In this document: positions 47,501 through 57,980 of the stretch, in pieces
How the letters are laid out: each line of letters opens with the position of its first letter
Numbering within the stretch: position 1 is the first letter of the stretch
Source: Symbiodinium natans
Taxonomy: Eukaryota > Sar > Dinophyceae > Suessiales > Symbiodiniaceae
Direction of reading: 5' to 3'
Length of the DNA stretch: 64,000 bases
Assembly (NCBI GenBank): GCA_905221605.1
Contig: CAJNDS010002551.1
Span: 97,001 to 161,000, forward strand
Made by a program: the position numbers and the translations under genes
The notes under the pieces: model-generated
What the model saw: only the letters and a program-made list of their open reading frames with translations
Database searches by the model: none
Told to the model about the DNA's origin: nothing

Positions 47501-50500
47501 GGGGTCGGTTAATTGATGTAGACGGCCTGCGTCCGGAAGGCCGCAGGAACAGCAGACACAGAAGAGGTTTGGAGTTTCCTTGCACACAGTTATCACATTG
47601 AGTATTGTTTGAACTTGTACAAGCTCGACACGGTGAAGAACCGTACGTGTAGATGAAGCAATTGCTGCAGAAGGTGGATGCGTGATATGTTTTATAATTG
47701 CATCGGCATGGTTTGCCAAAGATTGCATTGCTATGCTTGGCGCGCGCTGCTCTGCACATCCTGCTCTCATCACGCTGACATGCTGTACATGCACTGTTCT
47801 GCGGACGCCGTTCTTACCTCGTCAACATGCAGAACAGCACCACGCAGACAAGTTTTGCAAGACGCTGTTCTCCTGTTCCAGCTGATGCTGCGTATGCTGA
47901 CCCTGACATGCTCAGCTTAGTGTCACGAGAATGTGTACTGGTGTTTCAGCATGGGGGCACATTTTAGCTGTATAACCGATAAACTGTGGTCCAAGACCCC
48001 ACAACATGTGGGGTGAAAATTATTTCAAGTGCTACCGGATTCGCCATACCAGGCACAAAGGCGCGAGGACCCTTTTTGGGTATGTTCGGAGTTATGAGTT
48101 AGTGCACTCTGATTTGCTTCATACATCACTGCGCTGGTACTCCACGTAATTGTGCATGTGCCGATCAAGGCACATGCTCCGGGCTTTGATTGCTCCAGCA
48201 GTGTATTGTCGCCAAAAAGTTTGTGTTGTGCTGCTTAGTTACGTTGAACCAGAATTGTTCAACCAACAGTGAAGATGCACCATCTGCAGCGTACGGTACA
48301 AGATTGCTTTTACGCAATCGCATAGGGTTCCGGGCATGGGTCTCCAGACCCCGACCCCGGAAGTCTTGCACTGTGTAATGAGGATCTTCGACTGTCCAGG
48401 CATACATCGTGGACCCTTGATGCTTTCAGCTCAGGGCGCGAAGAAATGGCAACACGAAAAATAAAGCCAAAACTCGCTGACGGCGGTTTGAATCGACTAT
48501 TTTTTGGCCCCGGTTCCCTTCGCCCAAGTGTTACATAGCATCATGTGGAGGTGTTTACGCTTACACTTGCACTGGCAAACGCTTGCACTTGCACTTACAC
48601 TTGCACTTACATGCGCACGTGCATGGGAACAGGCAGCAGGCTCGACTTGTGTCCGATACTAACAGTACCAATTGAGCCACTAAGCAGGGGTATGGGACCA
48701 TGTGCAGCTTGGTTGTATCGCATCCCAAGATGTGTCAACTGAGAAGTTCGCACCAACATCCAACGGCCGACTCACCAAGATTAAACAGCCTGGATGTCGA
48801 GCTTCCAGGAGTCTGCCATTTAACAAAGTCCATACCCAAATACACATGGGAGCAAGCAACAGGCTCGACCTGCGCCTGATACCGGCAAAACCAATTGAGC
48901 CAATACCAGAGGACTTGTACATGCACAACAGCATTTATGGCACCATGCACAGTTTGATTGTATCGCATTGGCCAACTTTGGTTTCCCACGCCCAGTGATG
49001 TGCTGTGTTCCCTGCTGTGGTAGTATTTTGCAGATGTGTTTCCACTTATTGCCACACCAGCCACACCAGCCACACCCGCACGCACACGCAGACGCACACG
49101 CACAAACACATTCCATGAACATCTCGATACCATCCTGTCTCATACATGCATCAAACTCATTGGCGAACTCTGGCCGCAAGCTGCCACGCAGAATGGTTCA
49201 TCTTCTATAGTGTGTTTTAAGGTAGATTCTAGTAGCCGTTCTTCTTCTTGATTGCTCGCAGGTGATGATCATGGCAGACCAGGATTACGATGGCTCGCAC
49301 ATCAAGGGTCTCCTGATCAATTTTTTTCACTATTTTTGGCCCGACTTGCTTCTCGGCGGGATATGATACGATGGCAAGATAAAACAAAGATTTCAAGCAG
49401 ACCACTGGTATATTCACGGTGTTTTCGAGACGCAGCTGAGGCTCCGAAGCAACAAGGGCTTTCTGCAGCAGTTCGTCACTCCGATTGTCAAGGCAACCAA
49501 GGATGGAACAGTCCTGCAGTTCTTTACAATGGTTGAGTACGAGAAGTGGAAGCAAAAGACAAAAGATGGTGCTGGCTGGAAGATCAAGTACTACAAAGGC
49601 TTGGGAACCAGCACCGCAGCTGAAGCCAAAGAATATTTTGGGAACATCCACGACCATCGCATTGATTTCAAGTCTATCCCCCAGATGCATGTGTCTCCCG
49701 TGCAGAATCGTTGCGGGGGGTACTGTATGAAGCAGCTTTGAACTACGCGGCCAGACCATGCCAGACCATTGTCAACTTTCCCGAGGTGGAAGGGCGCAAG
49801 CGAGAACAAGTTGATCGACATGGCATTTAACAAAGGACGCTCCAACGATCGGAAGTCTTGGATGAACAAGTACAAGGCAGGGAAGCACAAGAAGCACAAG
49901 CCACGGCGGGATTGCGAGACATTGCGCGGCCATGTTGCAAAGATGCGCCAACAGGAGGGAACATTTCTGGACCACTCCAAGTCGGCCGTGTCTTATGAAG
50001 ACTTTGTTGAGCCCTGAGCGGCTTTAAAAACTTTAGTCACTGTCCTCAATCCTCCTTAAAGTGCCCTCAGTCAGGTCAACAAAGAGCTGGTGCAGTTCTC
50101 TCGTTACGAGTCTTAGTGGCAACATGAATCGCTTCAGGATTGCTCCATCTACACCCGCTGTGCCTCGTAGTCTGTGCGGGCACTAGTCAGGTAACGGAAA
50201 GGTCATAGGGCTTCTCGGGTTGATGGCGCAAGGACAACTCGCATGCTCCGACGAATTCCCCTTGATTCGATTCAACTTGATGGACCAACTTGGATTCGCC
50301 TTTCAAGACTTTTGCTGCTCGCGCTCAGGACTTGATGAGAAGCGTTCCTTCCGTCATGGATGGCCTGAAGCCTACACAGCGCAAGGCCTCTGTGCACAAG
50401 CCGGCAGCAACCAACAGTGGCGGTCGCCATGCTCTGCACATGGCCAGGTCCTGTACTGCTGCTTCAAGCGCAACCTTCGATCTGATGTCAAGGTGGCGCA

Positions 50501-53500
50501 GCTGGTGGGGTATGTGGGCCTGCAGCTCAGAGCGCATGTTTCTGCAGAGGCAGCGATCTTCCACTGGGACATGGTTCAGGTGAGCACAGTGCGTACCACC
50601 ATGGAGAAGCATCCCTCGCCGGGACAATAGTGTCCATGGCGCAGGATGCCGCAATCTGACAGGTCTGCAGCAGTGACCTATTCCCTCAACATCCCTCAAC
50701 ACGTGGAGGACTTCGTTGGATCCAACAACTTGAACTTGCTGGTTCCCTCTGGACAATTTGGGACGCGAGCACAGGGTGGAAAGGCGGAAGTGACTGCCAA
50801 TCATAGCAACTCTGCAATCACGTGGAAATACGTAGAATGCTTGGTCGGGGCTCGAGCACAGCAGGCCGTACCTTGGCCCTGCATGTCAGGATGCCGCAAG
50901 TGCACGCTACATCTACACGAGGCTGGTAGCTCTGGTGTTGCACGATGGTGCGTGACGCTTCTTGGCTGCAGATTGGCGACCATTGCCCGCTTGCTGTTCA
51001 ATCCTCTCGATGATCCAATCCTAGACTACCAGGCCTTGGGGGGGAATGTTATCCTTGAGGCGAGATTTGTGTATGCACTACGCTGCAGGTGGAAGAAGGA
51101 CAAAAGATAGAGCCAGTTTGGCTCGGACCCAAGCGCAGCTGAGAGAGTGTGAGGATGCTCTTCCACAGCATCACGGAGCACGCTGAACAGGTATGCGCCG
51201 ATCATTCCTTTGATCCTGGTAAACGGTACGGAGGGCATCGGCTCCTCAGTTTCAAGTTGAGACCCGTGCCATGCCTGTCGCCTCGGCTGCTGCCTCCTGC
51301 GATCACACGAAGGAACTGGATGGAGCACGTCAGTCCCAAACTACAACCCGCTGGACATCATTGCAGCTTGGATGCTTGGGGGTGTCTGCCGTTCTGTGTC
51401 CGTGGCCGTGTCTGTGTCCGCGTCTGTGTGAGGTGGTGATCATATGAAAAGCTGGTATCTGTACACAGACATACAAACATAAGCATAAAAAAACATAAAT
51501 GTAGAGATGTATGTCTGTCAGTATGTATGTTGGTATGTTTCCATGCGTGCATGCATGCATACGTGCATGCATGCACGCATGCACGCATGCACGCATGCAC
51601 GCATGCACGCATGCACGCATGCACGCATGCACGCATGCACGCATGCAGGCATGCTGTATGTATGCACCCCCCCGCTCGAGACCAACCTCGCAGAGAACGA
51701 AAAGCACAGTAAAGGAACTTAGTCATTCCAGTTTGTCAGGCTTTACAAGACGGACTACCCAAATGTTCATATGTGTTGAGGCGAGGCTGCCGGAACACTC
51801 GGGTCATGACTTGACATTCCAGTGGCTGCCCTTCGTGATCGTCTGTGCTGGGTCACCCACGGATGCACGCACGCACACGCACGCGCGCACGTGTGCACAG
51901 GCACAGGTGCAGTCGCACCCGCACCTGCGCACGCACGGTACAGGTTCGCTGGCCCCCACCCGTGGTCCGACCCTGGAACCCCTGTGGTGGGGTGGGTTTG
52001 GGATTGAGGGCTTTAGGGTTTAGGATTTTAGGGTTTAATGTTTTAGGGTTTTTAGGGTCAAGGTTAGGTTTTTCAAGATTTGTGGCTTTTCCTAGGCTTT
52101 TCAGGCTTCTTTAGGGTTTCAGGGTTTTTGGGGTTCAGGACTAGGGTTTTAGGGTTCAGCGCATGGGGCACTAACTTACTAATTTGGGTTGCACCATTAA
52201 CAAAGAGAAGTCTTGTCTCAAGATCTTTGGAATTGAATCCTTGAGCTTTTGGGTTTCTTTTTACTAAGGAAATGTGTCATCCGGTGACCTTTCGCAGGGA
52301 TCTTCAACCTCCTTTCTCCAAAGCTTCAAAACTTTCAATTTGGGAGGGAGTAGGGAGGTGTGCATTCGATGACAAACAGCAAAGATCGAACATATTTTCT
52401 TCCAAGGCGAGTTGTCTTCTCTTGTTTTGTCGTAGGAGTCTTCAATGTAGCTTTCACTTGGCAGAGGTGTTTTACTCTAACGCCTCAAAAAACGTGTGCT
52501 TTGTGATTGTTCGTGGGGAGTAAGGAGCGTTGCATGCGCGAGGGCCCTCTGTGTATATATTATACTATACATATAGACTACGTATAATTCAGAGCTCATA
52601 TTTGTACAGTTCTATGTACGTCAAAGTGCAGCCCAGGCCAACATGCGGCAGTTCATCAAGAAAAAGCCAATGCGAAGCATGCAGCCATGGTATCGAGGAT
52701 TTACCGGCACGATCAGACCGTCCGGAGAGTCCGGCTGCTGGAACGCAGTAGCAGCACATGCAAGTCTGTCACCACTCCTGCCATATGAGCATTCCCCTAG
52801 GCAAATACGACTGCCATGGTGCGTACACGCAGACAAGCAGCACCATCCTGCAGATAACGGAGCTGCCGCTGCGGAAGTGGACGCAGGACTACAAGGAGTG
52901 TCTTGGACATGCATTGCTGCAAGTATCAGTTGGCATGCACCATTCCTGGACGTTTGGAAGCTCCTTCTGAGGTTTCTGCAAGGCAACATGCCCGGTGGGG
53001 ATCACAAGAAGACAAAGCTGAACATCTACGATGCTAACAACTCAGTGATCTATGGACTCAGAATTCGGTCTCCATGTTTGCATGACGCTTCTGCAGCGAG
53101 GTCAGGGAATACCACACGGACAGAAGCGTTCATTTTGTTGTTCGCATGGACGGCAGCAAGCTCAAGGATGCAGAGAAGAAAGAGGGCATCGAAGCGGTCA
53201 TGCGTTTGAAGAGCAACATTAGCGAGACCAACATGGTGCTCTTCGACAGCGAGGGTCGCATCAAGAAGTACAAGGCTGCAAAGGACATCATGCAGGAGTT
53301 TGCGAAAGTACGCTTGAAGATGCCACGTGGCGGATAAGTCTTGTAGCATAGGAGAAATCGTGCCTGCCGACAGTTGCATGTTCAGGGTGAGAGTGAACAC
53401 TTAGTTGTTAGTGCGCACTTTGGGTACGAAATGTCGCCACTGAATTCTGTACCCTCTTTACTGGGGACTCCTTCTAAAAAGGCAAGTATGAAGACGAGCT

Positions 53501-53868
53501 TCCAGGCTGAAAGACGGTTCTCTGACAAATTCCGGGGGTGGGAGCGTTGGGGTGGGGGTTTGAAGGGCCGCATCCCCTTTCAGGGAACCGGGAGGGGCCC
53601 AACACTGCTCCCACATAAGAAAATTATCAAGACCAGGTGGTGAATTTGTTATGTTTTTATGTTTCTGGCATGGTGGGCATTCATCCCCAGGTATGAGGTG
53701 CGCAAGAAGTACTTGATCCAGAAGCTTACTCTCGAGAAGGAGCCGCATGCACAGTGCCTCCTGAAGCTCTGCTGCACAACGTGCAGGAGCTGCTCGGAAA
53801 TCGTGCTCGATTTATTGCCATGATCATTGCCAAGAAGCTGCACGTGAACAACCGAAAGAAGGCTCTAG

Positions 53869-53912
<44 letters not shown>

Positions 53913-56275
53913 CTGCTCTTGCTGCTCTTGCTGCTCTTGCTGCTCTTGCTGCTCTTGCTGCTCTTGCTGCTCTTGCTGCTCTTGCTGCTCTTGCTGCTCT
54001 TGCTGCTACTCTTGCTGCCGCCGCGGCCGCCGCTACCGCCGCCGTGCAAGACATACACGGTAGGTCGTGTACTTCCGTTGTTCGGCATGCTGTCACGTGC
54101 CACTGTATGTAGCCCAGGGCTTGTAAAGCGGCACTGGCTTCCGCTGTGAAATCGGGCAGGCAGACGTCGTCAAAGACCTTGTGAAGTTTAAGTTCCGAAG
54201 ATTTGGTGACACCACCGCGCCAAGGACAAGTGATAAACATGGCATGTCGCTGTGACGTAATGTTTTGCTTCGTGGGGGCAGAAACACAGGACAGGCTACG
54301 AGCCACCAGCCAGCAATTAAGCAAAGATGCATGCGAGCACTGGGAGTTCATCCGACATTAAGAATCTACTGTAACCGTACGACTCAGGTACCTTCTAGGC
54401 ATGCAGATCCTGACGCTCACGCTGGAAAGAAAACTTGAACTCGAGAGCCTCGACTGTCGGTCTTGATCGAGGAAGTACTGCGCATGTCCCACGAGTGAGA
54501 CATGGAATTGCTGGTTTCCCTGCTGGTTAAGGAAGCTCCACAAATGGAAAAGCGACGAGCTGGCAAGAGTCCCAGCTGCTCACAGGATCGAAGGCTGTGA
54601 TCTGCTCATATTTTCAATCTTGCGAGGCCCTGACCACGAAAACATCGATCCAGCAAATGTGGAGCATGGACTTGGACAAGCTGGAAGAAGCGATCCGAAG
54701 CTTGGTGCCATATCCTAGCAAGATGCTACATGTATGTGACGGATCCGTCAGCCCCTAAGGACAGATGTACCAGAAGGACGAAGCTGAACGAGCGGCTCGT
54801 TCTGGGCAGAAAAGGAAAGCTGGCTTGTCATCCGGAGATGGCGAGGCCTCACAGGAATCGATGGGAGATGTGTGTGTGTATATATATATATTCACCAAAC
54901 AGTGCTTGCACAATGGGGTTCTTACATTCAGAGTAAAGGAATTGGTTGCCGGCCGCAACGCGTGTGTGAAATCCTTTCAGTATCAAGTGATCGAACAGAC
55001 CCCTTACTGCTTGGCAAAACGCAAGCTGTCCTGGTAGTACGGAATCAGACGATTTGCCTGAGCTCACCATATTTCAAATCACCGCCAACGCCATGCCACC
55101 TCCACCAGCCCCTAAAGCATACACGACATTTCTATATTAATACATACCTTTATACAAATCAGCCTCAGCTGACACATCAGCTTACTCCTTACACCACTGT
55201 CCATATCTCTTGCAGGCCTCCCTGAAGCGGCCCTCCGCCTCGACAAAGCTGTGGAAGGGTGCCAAGGGCCGTGGAGGCCGTGGAGGCCGTGGAGGCGTCT
55301 GAACAGAGCACCGCAGAGCACCGCAGAGCACCGCAGAATCGGAGTCTGCTGTTAATATGGCAATGTTCCGCTGGCATGCTGCTAACTCTAATGCTAACTA
55401 CTACTGCTTGCCATGAGGCGGGCGAGGACGCGGTCGCAAAGGACGCGGCCGAGGAGGAGAACCGGAGATGAATCGGAATTGCGTCGCTCAATGACTCCTC
55501 TGCAGAGTACTAGTAGCAACTGCAAACGGACTCCACTCTCCTGCAGGACCGGAGCAGGAGGAAGATGAGGAGGAGGAAGAAGAAGCCGAGGCCGGGTTCG
55601 TACACATCCGCTGCCCTCACCTTCGAACTACTACGAAGTACCCTGAACCAACACCGTACCCGCATAGTTTCCTTGCCTGAGCCCTCTGTCAAGCACTCCC
55701 ACGAAGGAGGCTCCAGTCAATGAAGCCACAGCCCCTTGGCCTGAGCAGCAATGGTGGAACAACGGACCGTGCGTACTGATTCTTTTGTTGTAGAATCTTA
55801 TGGCCGAGCACAGCGGTAGTTATTTGCAGAAACCTTTAGAGGCGTACGTAGGGCATCAGATGTTCATTCAGCATGTATCGGCAGTAGGAGATGTATGTTA
55901 TGCATGGGGCTTGCACTTGTCTTCATCCTAAATGTGCTCCAGTGATGGAAGAACGTGGGGCAAGTGGGGCAATGCAGGTCTTTCGGGGCAAGGGGGCATG
56001 ACGATTTGCTACCTCCCGACACACTAACTTTCATTCAGCATATTATTGTAGGGTTTTGTTTACCTCTAGGCCGAACGAGCCTAATTAAGCAGGAGCCACA
56101 AAGGAGGCAGAACTCCTCAGCCCCTTCCTCGCCTCCTCATGCTCTTACGGACTCTTGAGATAAGGAGCAGCTCTTCGGGGATGTTGGGCGCTGGACTGCT
56201 GGCCTGCTGAAGGCTCCTGGGGGCGTCGGCGGCCGAAAGCGCCGGAAGGGCCCCTTGGAGAAGAAGCCGAAATAA
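41587..56275 (+). CDS. TOP2: DNA topoisomerase II (eukaryotic type IIA), about 40 exons
   Basis: Passes one DNA duplex through an ATP-gated double-strand break in the nucleus, resolving catenanes and supercoils. Landmarks appear in the family order: KTVEQTYQKKTQ (41884-41919), EHILLR (41974-41989), PDTYVGSIEH (42050-42079), IFDEILVNAADN (about 43115), GRNGYGAKL (about 43753), LIENPAFSSQTKEQM (about 46220), LTEGDSAKALAV (about 47117), MADQDYDGSHIKGLLINF (about 49271), GLGTSTAAEAKEYF (about 49600), SARYIYT with catalytic Tyr at 50908-50910, IIPLILVNGTEGIG (about 51200), PWYRGFTGTI (about 52686), then a charged tail ending GGRKRRKGPLEKKPK and TAA at 56275. The start codon is uncertain; 41587 is the first ATG in the KTVEQ frame. 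Introns range from about 50 bases to 1770 bases (47492-49261). An exon between 42082 and 43065 (the MWVY region) was not found. No frame break was forced on me in the core, so it may be functional. Confidence 0.9.
41920..43998 (+). other. Topoisomerase II introns with mapped GC, GT and GA donors
   Basis: Junctions fixed by homology. Introns 41920-41970 (GT), 41990-42047 (GC), 43173-43247 (GC), 43279-43452 (GC), 43499-43570 (GC), 43651-43740 (GT), 43799-43878 (GA) and 43902-43998 (GC); all end in AG and the next exon starts with G. Later, TGGCCA|GCTTCT (about 44251) and AAGAAG|GCTCTAG (53863) also use GC. The exon G often repeats the intron's first G, as known for dinoflagellate introns. Confidence 0.8.
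42570..42910 (+). repeat. Intronic duplicated segments
   Basis: CGTATTCTTTTGCCTCCGTA at 42570 recurs at 42846, each followed by an AAGAACGCAGG and AACACAGC(G/A)GCTGTCG phrase. A related unit with GCAGAA(G/A)AT(G/A)CAAATA occurs at about 42655 and 42718. All lie in the second large intron of topoisomerase II. Confidence 0.85.
43065..46790 (+). CDS. TOP2: Topoisomerase II ATPase (GHKL and transducer) exons
   Basis: Exons include 43065-43172 (ISYVPALYKIFDEILVNAAD; the Glu and Asn of the GHKL N-box), 43248-43278, 43453-43498 (IKVWNDGKGIP, ADP-binding DxGxG variant), 43571-43650 (KKYKVFVPELVFGHLLTSDN), 43741-43798 (VTGGRNGYGAKLTNVFS, the ATP lid), 43879-43901, 43999 onward (KKYKQEWTANM), about 44205-44250 (ATSYTSVEFWP), 44310-44345 (DLAKFGMKELEA), 44411-44456 (DTVALMMRRVYDIGG), 45640-45720 (DGFAQNSFVNAISTPKGGTR), 45890-45945 (RHVNYILDQLVDAIASKA), 46220-46275 (the QTK switch-lysine loop) and 46410-46526 (LLEVLSNTGIVDAVI), ending with PKLEDANEAGSR at about 46746-46781. 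Some exon ends are approximate. Confidence 0.85.
46970..47060 (+). repeat. (CT)n microsatellite beside the TOPRIM exon
   Basis: About 30 bases of CT at 46998-47028 inside a longer pyrimidine-rich tract that leads directly into the acceptor of the exon encoding LTEGDSAK. It extends the polypyrimidine tract of that acceptor. Confidence 0.85.
47097..50017 (+). CDS. TOP2: Topoisomerase II TOPRIM exons
   Basis: 47097-47200 gives CTLILTEGDSAKALAVAGL with the catalytic TOPRIM Glu; about 47270-47340 gives FPLRGKLLNVREINQKTLAE; about 47421-47491 gives MNIVKILGLSF and LRYGK; after a 1770-base intron, 49262-49358 gives the DxD motif in VMIMADQDYDGSHIKG (Asp codons at 49277, 49283 and 49289; two of them bind magnesium). 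49459-49680 gives FVTPIVKATKDGT and WKIKYYKGLGTSTAAEAKEY, and 49795-50015 gives LIDMAFNKGRSNDRKSWMNK, SAVSYEDFV. All metal-binding residues are present. The long intron holds only duplicated non-coding segments. Confidence 0.88.
48627..48980 (+). repeat. Duplicated segment within the 1.77-kb topoisomerase II intron
   Basis: About 110 bases at 48627-48735 (GGCAGCAGGCTCGACTTGTG ... GTTGTATCGCAT) recur, diverged, at 48852-48968 (AGCAACAGGCTCGACCTGCG ... GATTGTATCGCAT). Both contain CCAATTGAGCCA. Confidence 0.8.
50078..53335 (+). CDS. TOP2: Topoisomerase II cleavage-core exons (winged helix, tower, coiled coil)
   Basis: 50078-50113 VNKELVQFSRYES; 50329-50392 SVPSVMDGLKPTQRK; 50449-50520 VLYCCFKRNLRSDVKVAQLV; 50590-50647 AYHHGEASLAGTIVSMAQD; about 50700-50785 (VGSNNLNLL, PSGQFGTRAQGGK); 50890-50960 SARYIYTRL with the DNA-attacking Tyr at 50908-50910 and the preceding Arg; about 50980-51085 (RLLFNPLDDPILDY); 51092-51125; 51195-51250; 51322-51361 VPNYNPLDIIA; 52650-52720 PWYRGFTGTI; 52803-52905 ITELPLRKWTQDYKE; 53097-53335 (VREYHTDRSVHFVVRMDGSK, ETNMVLFDSEGRIKKYKAAK). 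Catalytic Arg-Tyr is intact. Confidence 0.87.
51540..51650 (+). repeat. GCATGCAC octamer array in topoisomerase II intron
   Basis: About 12 copies of GCATGCAC/GCATGCAT in the intron between the exons for PNYNPLDIIA and PWYRGFTGTI. Alternating purine-pyrimidine and self-complementary, so Z-DNA or cruciform structures are possible. Confidence 0.93.
52010..52160 (+). repeat. Degenerate TTTAGGG-like patch in topoisomerase II intron
   Basis: Several TTTAGGGTTT-type units (GGGTTTAGGATTTTAGGG, TTTTAGGGTTTTTAGGG) with extra T, in the same large intron as the GCATGCAC array. Confidence 0.8.
53690..56275 (+). CDS. TOP2: Topoisomerase II 3' exons: end of core and charged C-terminal domain
   Basis: 53690-53750 YEVRKKYLIQKLTLEKE; 53778-53862 NRARFIAMIIAKKLHVNNRK; 54160-54200 ADVVKDLVKFKFRRF; 54390-54440 YLLGMQILTLTLERKLEL; about 54650-54707 SIQQMWSMDLDKLEEAIR; about 54772-54850 EAERAARSGQKRKAG; 55214-55300 SLKRPSASTKLWKGAKGRGG (an RGG patch); 55417-55470 GGRGRGRKGRGRGGEP; about 55548-55610 acidic PEQEEDEEEEEEAEAG; final exon 56165-56275 with RKRRKG, a probable nuclear signal. 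Basic RGG blocks followed by an acidic block resemble the variable C-terminal domains of eukaryotic enzymes, which are not conserved in sequence. Confidence 0.75.
53863..54159 (+). repeat. CTG and CTTGCTGCT repeats inside a GC-AG topoisomerase II intron
   Basis: A run of about 13 CTG (53869-53907) passes into about 11 copies of the nonamer CTTGCTGCT (to about 54010), then CCG-rich sequence. The intron starts GCTCTAG and ends GGGCAG. The repeat is open in three frames (poly-Leu forward; Ala-Ala-Arg in reverse), but the flanking exons join precisely without it. Confidence 0.9.
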
Positions 56276-57560
56276 TTCCATAGCGATCAAAGTAATGCCT
56301 CCTCACGGTTGATTCAATGGGGGCGGGGGGTCTTGGGGCCCCAAACCGATAGTTTCAAAGCCTCCTTCCCACACACACACACAACAAAGACTTTCTGAAT
56401 ACTCAGATGAGCCATGAACACTTCAGGCATAAGTCATAGAAAAATCAGGCTAGAAGTCAGGAGGAAATGAGACACAAGTCAGGAAAACATGGGCCACATG
56501 TCAGGAGAACAGGGCAGCCCGAATCACAATAAACAAGTTTCGGCTTTTAGAAGAAAGGAATAAGCCGGCTAAGTGCGTTTGTTTTTGGTTTGAGGGCTTC
56601 AGTTTTTTGCACTGTGTTTGGTGTCGACTTCAGGATTCAGCTTGCTCAGCTTGAGGGTTTTATGGTGTGTGGGGTTGCATATGAGGATTTCCGATTCAGG
56701 GCTTCGGGACTCTAGGTGGTTCGGGCTTCAGGGCTTGAGAGTTTTTGAAATCGGTTGGAAAGTTTTGGGGCCCCGACGCCTTTCAGTAAACTCATTTGTT
56801 TCGGTGCTATTTTGCGGAGTTGGTGAACTCTGTAGAGCACAAGGTGCAGAGTTCAAACTAAAACCCTAAACCCTGAATCGCCTGGGTTCAAGACTTCTAG
56901 ACCAGGCCTTGCACCCCAAACCCCCGAACCTTTAAGCTGAGTTTAACTCTGTGAGGGTCACGGGGCGGTCTCACACGGTTTTGTAAACGCTTGCGCGCGC
57001 CGCCTCGGCAGCCGGGCCGGCCCCAGGACAGGAAAGGAGGAAAGAGGGTTTCGCCAAAAAAGGGAGGAAGGGCAGAGCGGGTGGGGGGGGGTGGGGGGGG
57101 GGGGGGGGGGGTGGGGGCGGGGGGGTGGGGGGGGTGGGGGGGGGGTGGGGGTGGGAGCGGGGGGTTTTTGACGCACTCCCCCTGTAGGAGCCACCGACAA
57201 GCGGGACCCTCCACGGCATCAGTTTGCAGCTCCTCCAAGGGATTGGGGGGGGGTCCCACAGGGCCACTCAACCCCACATCCTAACCCCCAAGCCTCACAA
57301 ACAGGTGGTCCTTGATACGTCAGAGGTGGCGAGGTCATTCTGCAAATGGACAGTTCTCCCTAAGGAAACCGGGGCACCTGAAAACCAGAGAAGCTCCCCA
57401 AGGGCCCCTAGGACTCCCTAGGACCACGCAAGTTTTTGGCACTTCACGTGGCTGTCCACGGCCGTATCCCAAGCCTTTAGCAGCTGAAAGTCCCAGAAGT
57501 CCCAAGAGCCCAAAGCAACCTCATGAAGCACCTACAACCTTCCGGAACTCCCCAGGTGTC
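56276..57560. other. 3' flank of topoisomerase II: no gene; G-rich run at 57080-57165
   Basis: Includes repeated phrases AAGTCAGGA and CACATGTCAGGAGAACA at 56420-56510, and a poly-G/GGTGGG block at 57082-57165 (G-quadruplex-prone). ORFs on its C-rich strand are Pro-rich artefacts. A CCCTAAACCCTGAA scrap at 56863. Confidence 0.6.
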
Positions 57561-57569
57561 TGAGCGAAG

Positions 57570-57980
57570 TTATTCTCGATCGCGCCTTCGTCTTGCTTTG
57601 ATTAAAGAACCGTTGGGCTTGGTGGGCAGAGGTTTTGCTTCGACCGCATAGGTATGCATCACGTTCTCGTAGCTTTTCTTCCGCGTATAGTTGTACACAG
57701 GTCTGCATGGGCAATGGGGAAGTGGTTCATACAGGGCACTGGCTTTGCCAGTGAAAGCGCTGGAAGTCATTGAGTCAGTTGCGTGGGAGGGTAGTTAGGG
57801 TCAATGGTTGCCGGGCACGTCGTTCAAAGTCGAAGTACGGAATGTTGGTTGCCGCGAGTAGATTCTGCGCAGGCTCTGCAGATTTTTGTGCAATCCAATT
57901 CTTTTCTCCTGTGTGACAGTCGTTTTGCAATTTGGCCCGCACGGCGACATGGCGTTCAGCCCATTCTTGCCGATCCACAA
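57570..57980 (-). other. Weak minus-strand coding potential
   Basis: About 57770-57572 reads protein-like on the minus strand (CRPVYNYTRKKSYENVMHTY, AVEAKPLPTKPNGSLIKARR), and 57978-57790 contains ERHVAVRAKLQNDCHTGEK. No motif recognised and no splice model found. Confidence 0.2.

Noticed and set aside
53726-54351. Poly-Leu and Ala-Ala-Arg ORFs
   Set aside because: They read the CTG/CTTGCTGCT repeat, which is removed by a GC-AG intron of topoisomerase II.
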